Origin: Ramlibacter rhizophilus
GTDB taxonomy: Bacteria > Pseudomonadota > Gammaproteobacteria > Burkholderiales > Burkholderiaceae_C
DNA: 64,000 bases
Assembly: GCF_004681965.1 (NCBI RefSeq)
Contig: NZ_SMLL01000003.1
Span: forward strand, 496,001-560,000
Reading direction: 5' to 3'
The translations under genes and the position numbers were made by a program. Below the pieces are notes generated by a model. That model was given only the letters and a program-made list of their open reading frames with translations, ran no database searches and had not been told where the DNA came from. Positions 16,817 to 24,478 of this stretch are shown here, in pieces (the first letter of the stretch is position 1; every line of letters starts with the position of its first letter).

Positions 16817-17761
16817 ATGCCCACTCCTCGACGCCCCAAGATCGGCCTGGCCCTCGGCAGCGGTTCAGCCCGCGGCTGGTCGCACATCGGCGTGCTGCGC
16901 GTGCTGGAGCGCGCCGGCATCGTGCCCGACGTGGTGTGCGGCACCTCCATCGGCGCCCTGGTCGGCGCCGCCTACGCGGCCGGCCAGCTCGATCGGCTGG
17001 AGGACTGGGTGCGCGGGCTCAGCTGGCAGTCGGTCATGGGGCTGCTGGACTTCACCACGCTCGCCGGCGGCCTGATCCAGGGCGAGCGCCTGCTCGCGTT
17101 CTTCCGCCGGCACTTCGAGGACCGCGCCTTCGCGGACCTGCCCGTGCAGTTCGGCGCCGTCGCCACCGAGCTGGCGAATGGCCGCGAGGTGTGGCTGCGC
17201 GAAGGCTCCGTGGTGGACGCCGTGCGCGCGTCCATGGCGCTGCCGGGCCTGTTCACGCCGGCGCAGATGGACGGCCGCCTGCTGGTCGATGGCGGGCTGG
17301 TCAATCCGGTCCCGGTGTCCCTGTGCCGCGCCATGGGGGCCGACATCGTCATCGCCGTGGACCTGAACTGGGACCTGATCGGCCGTCACCTGGAAATGGA
17401 GGCGCGCGAGCAGTCGCCGGGCGTGCTGGCGAGCTGGCTCGGCCGCCTGCCGCTGGGCCTGGGCCGCGTGCGCAGCGGCGCGCCCCGCGAGGTGGCGACG
17501 CCGACGCTGTCCATGTTCGACGTGCTGGGCGTGAGCCTGAACATCATGCAGGTGCGCATCACGCGCAGCCGACTGGCCGGCGAGCCGGCCGACGTGATGG
17601 TGCGCCCGCGCCTGGCGCAGCTCGCGCTGATGGACTTCCATCGCGGCGCGCTGGCCATTGCCGAAGGCGAGCGGGTGGCGGGGGAGGTGCTGCGGGAGAT
17701 CGAGTCGCTGCTGGGGCCGCTGCAGCCCGGGATGCGCGAGCTGACTCCGCCCCGCGAGTGA
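16817..17761 (+). CDS. Patatin-like phospholipase, RssA-type
   Basis: A 314-residue serine hydrolase. It has the oxyanion loop GSGSARGWSH, the nucleophile elbow GTSIGALVG (GxSxG), and the DGG motif (LLVDGGLVNPVP) carrying the catalytic Asp. The size and these motifs match the bacterial RssA/YchK group, which has no known substrate. The ATG at 16817 is only 8 bp after a TACGAT element, so the transcript may be nearly leaderless. It is followed by a 196-bp gap holding only a weak GCGGCT/AGCCGC hairpin. Confidence 0.9.
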   Translation: MPTPRRPKIGLALGSGSARGWSHIGVLRVLERAGIVPDVVCGTSIGALVGAAYAAGQLDRLEDWVRGLSWQSVMGLLDFTTLAGGLIQGERLLAFFRRHFEDRAFADLPVQFGAVATELANGREVWLREGSVVDAVRASMALPGLFTPAQMDGRLLVDGGLVNPVPVSLCRAMGADIVIAVDLNWDLIGRHLEMEAREQSPGVLASWLGRLPLGLGRVRSGAPREVATPTLSMFDVLGVSLNIMQVRITRSRLAGEPADVMVRPRLAQLALMDFHRGALAIAEGERVAGEVLREIESLLGPLQPGMRELTPPRE

Positions 17762-17957
17762 GCTGGTGCGGATTGGAGATGGGCGGCCGCAGCGCGGAAG
17801 CGTCGCTCAAGGCCTGCGGCAGGAAGTCAGCGGCTAGAAAGCCGCCCCGGGCGTTCAGCCGTCATGCTCCCGGCGCCGGCATGAGCCGGCTCCCCCATGC
17901 TGCTCAGGCGCCGAGAGGCCCTCCGCAGTCCGCGCAACTTCCCGCGAGGCCCCGCCC

Positions 17958-18773
17958 ATGACCGCCACCCCCGCCGCCTTCTCCATCAGCGTTCAGACCC
18001 CGCCTGCCGCATCGATCCCGCGAGACTCCAAGCGGACCGCATGGGCTGACACCGCCGTCACCGTCGGGGCTACGCCGCGACTGGTGCGTGCGATTTCGCC
18101 CTTGGAGACCGAGCCGTTCGAGAAAAGAAGCTTTGCCGTCGTCCTGTCGAGCCTCGTTGTGAGCAGCGTCACCGGTGCGTCCTTGTTGGGGACCGGCACG
18201 GTGCGGCACGGCGGTCTTGTTGCTGCTCCGTTGTTCGGCTTTATGACCCCATTGATCGGCGTGGGGATTTCCAGTTATCTGAAGCATCGGCAGGCGCTTG
18301 CCCGCGAGCTGGCGGGCGCTGGCGACGAACCGCAGGACGCAGCCGGAAAGTTGAAGATGGCCTGCGACGAGTGGCGGGGCAAGAAGGCCAACGGCGCCGG
18401 CGTCCATACGATGGTGTGGCGCATCGTCGATTTCGATGAGGCCACCGGGCGCAGCCTCTCGGAAGACCAGCTTGCAGGCGCCATCTGCGGACTCATCCGG
18501 GATGGTGTTGCCCACGCGCGTGATTACTACAGCCTCGCGACGATCTCGTCCGCACTGAGGACGCTCATCGAGGATAAGCGCTGCAGCGCGGCAGCCATCG
18601 AGCGGGAGCTGCGCAGCGCATTCAATGACGCCCCAACGACCGGGCTTGAACCCGACTCCGCAATGAAGGCGGAGTTCGTCGCACGGACGGTCGAATGGAT
18701 GATGAAGGAGAAGGCTTCACCAGACCACATGCCAAAGGGGGTGGACCATCCAGTCCGACACCGAGGCTGCTGA
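17958..18773 (+). CDS. Hypothetical protein with effector-like N-terminus
   Basis: A 271-residue protein of no recognised family. The first 21 residues have no charge and are rich in Ser/Thr/Ala/Pro. Residues about 60-105 are hydrophobic and glycine-rich (one or two possible membrane helices), and the C-terminal half (about 110-250) is helical and charged. Codon use is less GC-biased than in its neighbours (many GTT, TTG and TTC-TTT alternations), suggesting transfer or relaxed selection. It stands alone between a patatin gene and a convergent SulP gene. A type III effector is one possibility given the chaperone at 49692; a plain membrane protein is another. Confidence 0.6.
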   Translation: MTATPAAFSISVQTPPAASIPRDSKRTAWADTAVTVGATPRLVRAISPLETEPFEKRSFAVVLSSLVVSSVTGASLLGTGTVRHGGLVAAPLFGFMTPLIGVGISSYLKHRQALARELAGAGDEPQDAAGKLKMACDEWRGKKANGAGVHTMVWRIVDFDEATGRSLSEDQLAGAICGLIRDGVAHARDYYSLATISSALRTLIEDKRCSAAAIERELRSAFNDAPTTGLEPDSAMKAEFVARTVEWMMKEKASPDHMPKGVDHPVRHRGC

Positions 18774-18799
18774 CCAGCGACTCGCGAATCAGGTCCCGA

Positions 18800-20452
18800 T
18801 CAGGACCTGCTTTGTTCGAACGCCGCCAGCGCTTCCCCGTCGGTCCGGTACAGCCGCAGCAGCGGATCCTCCCGCAGCTCGCCCGCCCGCTCCAGCATGG
18901 TCTGCACCGGCAGCTTCAGGCCGCTCAGGTGCAGCGTGATGCCGCGGCCAACCAGGAAGCGCCGCAGCTGCCCGAACATCTCGACGCCGGTCGCATCGAT
19001 GCGGTTGATCGGCTGCGCGAAGAGGCACACGTGGCGCAGCCCGGGATGGCTGGCCACGTACTCCACCACCTGCCGCTCCAGCGCGCTGGCCGAGGCGAAG
19101 TCGAGCTCGTCGTCCATGCGCAGCGCGTAGGTCTCGGGCGCGATGGGCGCGAGCTTCCAGAGGTGGCGGTCCCGCAGGCTGCCGTCCGGGTGCAGGCCGA
19201 CCTCGATGATGCGCGGGTGCAGGCGGTGATGCAGGAAGTGCACCAGCCCGAGCAGCACGCCCGTGAGCACGCCCCAGTAGATGCGCGGCGCCGACAGCAG
19301 CGTGACCGCGAAGGTGACGACCGCGATCACCGCCTCCACCCGGTGCAGCCGCCACAGCGCCGGCACCAGGCGCGGCTTGATCAAACCCACCACGGCCGTG
19401 ACCACCACCGCCGACAGCACCGGGGAGGGCACGTAGTAGAGCGCCGGCGTGAGGAACAGCAGCACGCCCAGCACCACGCCCGTGGCGAAGACCGTGGCCC
19501 AGCCCGTGCGCGCGCCGGCGTACAGCGTGATGGCCGAGCGTGAGAAGGACGTGCTGACCGGGAAGGCGCCCGAGAAGGCTGCGGCGAGCTTGCCCATGCC
19601 CTGGCCGACCAGGTCCTGGCTCGCGTCCCAGCGCCGTCCCTCACGCTGGTTCTCGATCTTGGCGCTGGCCGCCATTTCCAGCGAGGTGACCAGCGACAGC
19701 ACGAGCGCCGGTGCGATGAGGGTGGCGAACTGTTCCCAGGGCAGCAGGCCCGGCCAGTAGAAGCCGGGCAGGCCGGCGGGCAGCTGGCCCACCACCGCCC
19801 CGCGCGTGGCATAGCCGGTGGCGGCGCTCAGGGCGGCGGCGCCGGCCAGCACCAGCAGCACGATGGGCAGCTTGGGCATGAGGCGCTTGCCGGCCTCGAA
19901 AAGGGTGAGGGCGACCACGCCGTAGGCCAGGCCTTCCCACTCGGGGCTCGGCGCCTGCAAGGCCTGGAGCAGGGCGCCCTTCAGTCCGAGCAAGGCCGGC
20001 AGCTGCGAGGCGATGATCAGCACCGCCGCCGCCTGGCTGAAGCCTGCCAGCACCGGCGAACTCACCAGGTTCAGCAGCCACGACGCCCCGCTCAGGCCCA
20101 CGGCCAGCTGCACCACGCCGGCCAGCAGCGCGAGCCACACGGCCAGGGCCACCCACTGCGCGCTGCCCGGTTCGGCCAGGCCCACCAGGGACGCGCCCAC
20201 CAGCACCGCGCTCAGAGCCGAGGGGCCCACCGACAGCCGCGTGGAGCGGCTGAAGAGGACGGCCGCGAGCGCCGGCAGGAAGGTGGCGTACAGGCCGGTG
20301 ACCAGCGGCATGCCCGCCAAGCCGGCGTAGGCCACCGACTGCGGGATCATGACCACCGCCACCGTGAGCGCCGCGGCCAGCTCGCCGCGCAGGAGGGCCG
20401 CGTCAGGGCGCGGCCAGTCGAGGAAGGGGAACCAGTGGCGAAGCTTGGACAT
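18800..20452 (-). CDS. SulP-family anion transporter with STAS domain
   Basis: A 550-residue inner-membrane transporter of the SLC26/SulP family. The N-terminal PQSVAYAGLAGMPLVTGLY signature, the central AFSGAFPVSTSFSRSA motif, and about 12-14 hydrophobic segments are evident. A cytoplasmic STAS domain follows from about residue 425 (INRIDATGVEMFGQLRRFL). Substrates in the family include sulfate, bicarbonate and dicarboxylates. It lies downstream of a sulfatase and two Bug receptors on the same strand, which favours sulfate handling here, but a 90-bp gap with a palindrome separates it from the sulfatase. A second SulP gene is at 54938. Confidence 0.92.
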   Translation of the reverse strand: MSKLRHWFPFLDWPRPDAALLRGELAAALTVAVVMIPQSVAYAGLAGMPLVTGLYATFLPALAAVLFSRSTRLSVGPSALSAVLVGASLVGLAEPGSAQWVALAVWLALLAGVVQLAVGLSGASWLLNLVSSPVLAGFSQAAAVLIIASQLPALLGLKGALLQALQAPSPEWEGLAYGVVALTLFEAGKRLMPKLPIVLLVLAGAAALSAATGYATRGAVVGQLPAGLPGFYWPGLLPWEQFATLIAPALVLSLVTSLEMAASAKIENQREGRRWDASQDLVGQGMGKLAAAFSGAFPVSTSFSRSAITLYAGARTGWATVFATGVVLGVLLFLTPALYYVPSPVLSAVVVTAVVGLIKPRLVPALWRLHRVEAVIAVVTFAVTLLSAPRIYWGVLTGVLLGLVHFLHHRLHPRIIEVGLHPDGSLRDRHLWKLAPIAPETYALRMDDELDFASASALERQVVEYVASHPGLRHVCLFAQPINRIDATGVEMFGQLRRFLVGRGITLHLSGLKLPVQTMLERAGELREDPLLRLYRTDGEALAAFEQSRS

Positions 20453-20496
20453 CAGTGGCCGAGCTTAAACGCGATGGGCAAGGCCCGGCTTCGCTC

Positions 20497-20517
20497 CTTC
20501 CCCCAGAGGGGGAGGGT
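20497..20517 (+). repeat. Single copy of a C-rich/G-rich palindromic repeat
   Basis: Arms CCTTCCCCC and GGGGGAGGG surround an AGA loop, with one mismatch. The same palindrome occurs twice in inverted orientation at 63591-63644. It sits between the sulfatase stop and the SulP start and could act as a transcription terminator for the sulfatase message, though no T-run follows. Confidence 0.7.
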
Positions 20518-20542
20518 GTTTTCGCACCATCCCTCGCGCCGC

Positions 20543-21871
20543 TCACCGCTGCGGCATGTCCTTGTAGCCGTAGCCCAGGCTCACGGTCGCATCCGCGGGA
20601 ATGGCGGGCATGGTCTCGTTCCAGGCCTCCCAGGCCTCGCGCATGCGGGCCAGGCGCTGCGGGTCGCGGCCGGCCTGGTTCGCGCGCTCGCGCTCGTCGG
20701 CGGGGATGTTGAACAGGTAGTCGTGCCCGTCCACGCGCAGGTACTTCCAGTCGCCGTCGCGCGTGGCGCGCTGGCCGCGGTGGTTCATGCGCCAGTGCAT
20801 GGGGCGGGCGAACTCCGCGCCGGCTTCGCGCAGCACGGGCAGCAGCGACACGCCGTCGAGCGGATAGGCCGGGTCGGGCTCGGCGCCGCCGGCCTCGATC
20901 ATGGTGGCGGACCAGTCCATGCTCATGCAGTGCTGCGCGCTGCTGCGCCCCGGCCGGATGACGGCGGGCCAGTGCGCGATCCAGGGCACGCGGATGCCGC
21001 CTTCGGTCAGGTCCATCTTGCCGCCCACCAGCGGCCAGTTGTCCGAGAAGCGCTCGCCGCCGTTGTCGCTGGTGAAGACGATGAGGGTGTTGTCCAACTG
21101 CCCGTTGCGCCGCAGGGCCTCCACGATCCAGCCGATGCCCTCGTCCATGTGGTGGATCATGCGGCGGTAGGTGTGGATGTTGCCGCCGTGCAGGTGGAAG
21201 AGGTTGTCACGCACCTCGGGCGCCTTGTCCGCATCGTCGCGCGTCTCCCAGGGCCAGTGGGGCGCGGTGTAGTGCAGGCTCAGGAGGAAGGGCGCCTCCT
21301 GCGCCGCCATGCGGTCCACGTAGTCCACGGCGCGGCGGGACAGCAGGTCGGTGAGGTAGCCCTCTTCGTGCTTTTCCTCCTCGCCGAAGTACAGGTCGTG
21401 GTCGCCCGTGCCGGCGCAATGGGTGAAGTAGTCCACGCCGCCGGCCATGGGGCCGAAGAACTCCTCGTAGCCCGAGCGCAGCGGCCCGAAGGTGGGCGGG
21501 TAGCCCAGGTGCCACTTGCCGATGAGGGCCGTGCGGTAGCCCGCGCCCTTGAGCAGCGAGGGCAGGGTGGGCTGCTCGGTGGGCAGGCCGAGCGTGGTGC
21601 TGTGGCGCGCGCGGCTGTTGATCGGTTCTTCGGCCGCGCCGCGCAGGCGGTACTGGTAGCGCGCGGTCATGATCGCGAAGCGCGTGGGCGAGCACACCGG
21701 CGAGTTGGAATAGCCCTGCGTGAAGCGCAGGCCGTTCGCGGCCAGCGCATCGAGCACGGGCGAGACGGCGCCGAACTCGGCCTCGCGGCCGCCGTAGCAG
21801 CCCAGGTCGGCGAAGCCCAGGTCGTCGGCGACGATGTAGATGAAGTTGGGACGCTTCTGCGTGGAGCTCAT
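20543..21871 (-). CDS. Sulfatase (formylglycine-dependent), cytoplasmic
   Basis: A 442-residue alkaline-phosphatase-superfamily sulfatase. Metal ligands IVADD are at about residues 13-17. The catalytic Cys60 lies in CSPTR, the motif oxidised to formylglycine, followed by TARY. GKWHLGY, HYTAPHWPW and TSDNGG are further active-site motifs. There is no signal peptide, so it should act in the cytoplasm, unlike most periplasmic arylsulfatases. Its ATG directly abuts the stop of the upstream Bug gene, which puts it in one operon with two Bug receptors under a divergent MarR regulator. The substrate is probably an imported sulfate ester. No FGE/AslB activating enzyme is in the window. Confidence 0.9.
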   Translation of the reverse strand: MSSTQKRPNFIYIVADDLGFADLGCYGGREAEFGAVSPVLDALAANGLRFTQGYSNSPVCSPTRFAIMTARYQYRLRGAAEEPINSRARHSTTLGLPTEQPTLPSLLKGAGYRTALIGKWHLGYPPTFGPLRSGYEEFFGPMAGGVDYFTHCAGTGDHDLYFGEEEKHEEGYLTDLLSRRAVDYVDRMAAQEAPFLLSLHYTAPHWPWETRDDADKAPEVRDNLFHLHGGNIHTYRRMIHHMDEGIGWIVEALRRNGQLDNTLIVFTSDNGGERFSDNWPLVGGKMDLTEGGIRVPWIAHWPAVIRPGRSSAQHCMSMDWSATMIEAGGAEPDPAYPLDGVSLLPVLREAGAEFARPMHWRMNHRGQRATRDGDWKYLRVDGHDYLFNIPADERERANQAGRDPQRLARMREAWEAWNETMPAIPADATVSLGYGYKDMPQR

Positions 21872-22849
21872 TTATTCGACTTTCATGCCGGTGGCGCGGA
21901 TGACCTTGCCGTAGCGATCGTGCAGGTCGGACAGGCGCTTGGCGGCCTGCTCGCCGGCCAGGCCTTCGTAGTGCATGTCCAGGGCCTTCAGGCGCTCACG
22001 CAGCGCGGGCTGGGCCAGGGCGTCGGCCACGCCCTTTTGCAGCTTCTGCACCACCGCGTCCGGCGTGGCGGCGGGGACGTGCATGGTGTAGAGCACTTCC
22101 TGTTCGAGCTGCGGCAGCCCGGCTTCGCTCACCGTGGGAATGTCCGGCGCGAGCTGCGAACGCTGGCGGCTGGTCACGGCCAGCGGCGTGATCTTGCCGG
22201 CTTTCACGTGCGGCAGCATGCCGGGCGTGGCGAGCACGCCGCCGTCCACCTCGCCGGAGAGCACGGCCGTCACGGCCGGCGCGTTGCCCTTGTAGGGAAT
22301 GTGATTGATCTTCATGCCGGTGGCGTCGGTGGCCATCTCGGCGGCCAGGTGGCCGGGGCTGCCGGGGCCGGCGGAGCTGAAGTTCACGCCCTTGGCCTTG
22401 CCCGCGGCCACCAGGTCCTTCATGGACTTGAAGCCGGTCTGCGGGTTCACGCCCACCAGCAGGCCCGAGGAACTCATGACCATCACCGGACGCAGCTCGG
22501 AGGTCTTGAAGGGTGCGGCCTTGTAGATGTGCGGGTTGACCGTGTAGATGGTGTCGATGCCGAGCAGCACCGTGTAGCCATCGGCCGGGGCCTTGGCGAC
22601 GCTGTCCGCGCCGATGTTGCCGGCCGCGCCGGGCTTGTTCTCGACGACGAAGGTCTGCTTGAAGTCCTTCTGCAGCGAGTCCGCCACTGCGCGTGCGAGC
22701 ACGTCCAGCGGGCCTCCTGGCGGAAAGGCGACGACGAACTTGACCGGCTTGTCGGGCCAGGCGGCGGGCTGCGCCAGGGCCGTGCCGGCCGAGAGGGCCA
22801 GGGCGGCTGCGATCAGCAGGCTGCGGCGCAGGTGGGAAGTGGCATGCAT
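21872..22849 (-). CDS. Bug-type tripartite tricarboxylate transporter receptor
   Basis: A 325-residue periplasmic binding protein. The signal peptide covers residues about 1-27 (RRSLLIAAALALSAGTALA). The family marks are PDKPVKFVVAFPPGGPLDVLAR, VVENKPGAAGNIGADSVAKA, and HIPYKGNAPAV. It is the second gene of the Bug-Bug-sulfatase operon, 23 nt after the first Bug gene. No TctA/TctB membrane partners are nearby, as usual for expanded Bug sets in Burkholderiales. The start ATG at 22849 was chosen for the signal peptide. Confidence 0.9.
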   Translation of the reverse strand: MHATSHLRRSLLIAAALALSAGTALAQPAAWPDKPVKFVVAFPPGGPLDVLARAVADSLQKDFKQTFVVENKPGAAGNIGADSVAKAPADGYTVLLGIDTIYTVNPHIYKAAPFKTSELRPVMVMSSSGLLVGVNPQTGFKSMKDLVAAGKAKGVNFSSAGPGSPGHLAAEMATDATGMKINHIPYKGNAPAVTAVLSGEVDGGVLATPGMLPHVKAGKITPLAVTSRQRSQLAPDIPTVSEAGLPQLEQEVLYTMHVPAATPDAVVQKLQKGVADALAQPALRERLKALDMHYEGLAGEQAAKRLSDLHDRYGKVIRATGMKVE

Positions 22850-22872
22850 GGTGTTCTCCCGGGGAAACGAAA

Positions 22873-23838
22873 TCAGGGCGTGTAGCCGGACTGCTGCACC
22901 ACCGGCGCCCACTGCTTGCGGTAGGCGTCCAGCATGGCGCGGGTCTGCGCCTGCGTGGCGGCCACGGGCGTCATCTTGGCGTCGTTGAATTTCTTGACGG
23001 TGTCCGGATCGCGCATGACCTCGTGAATGGCCTTGGACAGCAGGTCCACCTTCTCCTTGGGCATGCTGGCGGGTGCGAAGAGGGCGTTCCAGCCGGTGCC
23101 CACCAGGTTCAGGCCCTGCTCCTTGAGCGTGGGAATCTGCGGCGCATACGGCGAGCGCTTCTCGCCGCCGATGGCCAGGATGCGCAGCTTGCCGCCTTCG
23201 TGCTGCGGCAGCAAGGTCTCGAAGGTGTCGAAGGCCACCGGCACCTGGCCGCCGATCAGGTCCGTGATCAGCGGGCCGGAGCCGCGGTAGCCCACCACCT
23301 CGGCCTTCACGCCGGCCTTCTCGCCGGTCATGAGCGCGAAGAAGTGCGGCAGGCTGCCGGTGGCCGGCACGCCGAAGTTGGACTTCTCGGGGTTGGCGCG
23401 CATCCAGGCGATCAGGTGGCTCAGCTCCTTGACCGGCACGGCGGTGGCGACCGCCAGGCCGAAGTCGTAGTCGTTCACGTGCGAGACGGGCACGAAGTCG
23501 CGCTGCGGGTCGTAGCCGGCGTCCTTGAACACCAGCGGCGCGACCACCATGACGGCGGGGTTGCCCACCATCAGCACGTTCTGGTTGGCCGGCGTGTTCT
23601 TGACCTGCTGGGCCGCCAGGCGCCCACCCGCGCCGGTCTTGTTCTCCACCACCACGGGAACGCCCAGCTTGGCCTGGAGCTTGTCGGCCACGATGCGGGC
23701 GACGCGGTCGGTGGAGCCGCCTGGTGCATAGCCCGAGACGATGCGCAGCGGCCCGTCGAGCGCGGGCGCGGCTTGCGCGAAGGCGAGGGCGCCCGAGAGG
23801 GCCAGGGCGGCGCCCAGGAAGATATTGCGTCGGTTCAT
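22873..23838 (-). CDS. Bug-type tripartite tricarboxylate transporter receptor, first gene of sulfatase operon
   Basis: A 321-residue periplasmic binding protein with a signal peptide (NRRNIFLGAALALSGALAFA). The Bug motifs are RIVSGYAPGGSTDRVARIVAD and VVVENKTGAGGRLAAQQVK. The ATG at 23838 has AGGAGA 5 nt upstream; a start 16 codons earlier would hide the signal peptide. It opens the operon leading to the sulfatase and faces a MarR regulator across 103 bp. The ligand is unknown, but the context suggests an organic sulfate ester. Confidence 0.9.
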   Translation of the reverse strand: MNRRNIFLGAALALSGALAFAQAAPALDGPLRIVSGYAPGGSTDRVARIVADKLQAKLGVPVVVENKTGAGGRLAAQQVKNTPANQNVLMVGNPAVMVVAPLVFKDAGYDPQRDFVPVSHVNDYDFGLAVATAVPVKELSHLIAWMRANPEKSNFGVPATGSLPHFFALMTGEKAGVKAEVVGYRGSGPLITDLIGGQVPVAFDTFETLLPQHEGGKLRILAIGGEKRSPYAPQIPTLKEQGLNLVGTGWNALFAPASMPKEKVDLLSKAIHEVMRDPDTVKKFNDAKMTPVAATQAQTRAMLDAYRKQWAPVVQQSGYTP

Positions 23839-23906
23839 GCTTGTCTCCTCGGGCCCGTGCGATCTGCGGTGGCCCGTATCGGGCAACTCTAGTTCGCGGA
23901 GAATTC

Positions 23907-23921
23907 ATTGATCAAATCAAT
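23907..23921. promoter_or_regulatory. Inverted repeat ATTGAT-CAA-ATCAAT, likely MarR operator
   Basis: Two perfect 6-bp arms with a 3-bp spacer form an AT-rich palindrome in the 103-bp gap between the divergent Bug operon and the marR-family gene. The position and symmetry fit a MarR-type operator controlling both directions. No footprint data are available. Confidence 0.6.
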
Positions 23922-23941
23922 CATCCACCGCACAAACCCTG

Positions 23942-24469
23942 ATGCCTGCCCGCCCCTCGCGCCTGCGCCAGCCCGAGCGGCTGGACGATCTCCTCCTGTA
24001 CCGCCTCGGCCGGCTCACGGCCACGGCCGGCACCATGGTCATCCGCCTGTGCGAGGGCCGGCACGGCATCACCCGGCGCGAATGGCGCGTGATCGCGGCG
24101 CTCTGGGAAGCGGAAGCGCTGCTGTCCTCCGAGCTGGCCGAGCGCATCCAGCTCGACCGCGCGCGCACCTCGCGCGCCATCACCTCCATGGTCGCCAAGC
24201 AGCTGCTGCAGCGCACGGCCGGTGCCGCCGACCGGCGGCAGGCGCGGCTGTCGCTGACCGAGGCCGGCCGCAGCCTCTACCGAAAGCTCATGCCGGAGGT
24301 GCAGGCCATCAACCGCGACATCCTCGCCGTGCTCTCGGCGGACCAGGTGCGCACGCTCGACGAGGCGCTGGCCCGCATGCAGCTGCGCGCCGCGCAGCTG
24401 GCGGCCGAGGCCGAGCTGCCCAAGGCCGACCGGCGACGCGGCGGACGCTCGCGTGCGCTGCTGGGGTGA
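23942..24469 (+). CDS. MarR-family transcriptional regulator
   Basis: A 175-residue winged-helix regulator. The DNA-binding region covers residues about 40-105: GITRREWRVIAALWE, LSSELAERIQLDRARTSRAITSM (recognition helix), and DRRQARLSLTEAG (wing). It has a basic C-terminal tail (ADRRRGGRSR). It is transcribed away from the Bug-Bug-sulfatase operon with an ATTGAT/ATCAAT palindrome in between, so it is probably that operon's ligand-responsive repressor. The helicase gene starts 9 nt after its stop, so the two may share a transcript. Confidence 0.9.
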   Translation: MPARPSRLRQPERLDDLLLYRLGRLTATAGTMVIRLCEGRHGITRREWRVIAALWEAEALLSSELAERIQLDRARTSRAITSMVAKQLLQRTAGAADRRQARLSLTEAGRSLYRKLMPEVQAINRDILAVLSADQVRTLDEALARMQLRAAQLAAEAELPKADRRRGGRSRALLG

Positions 24470-24478
24470 GACGCTGAA

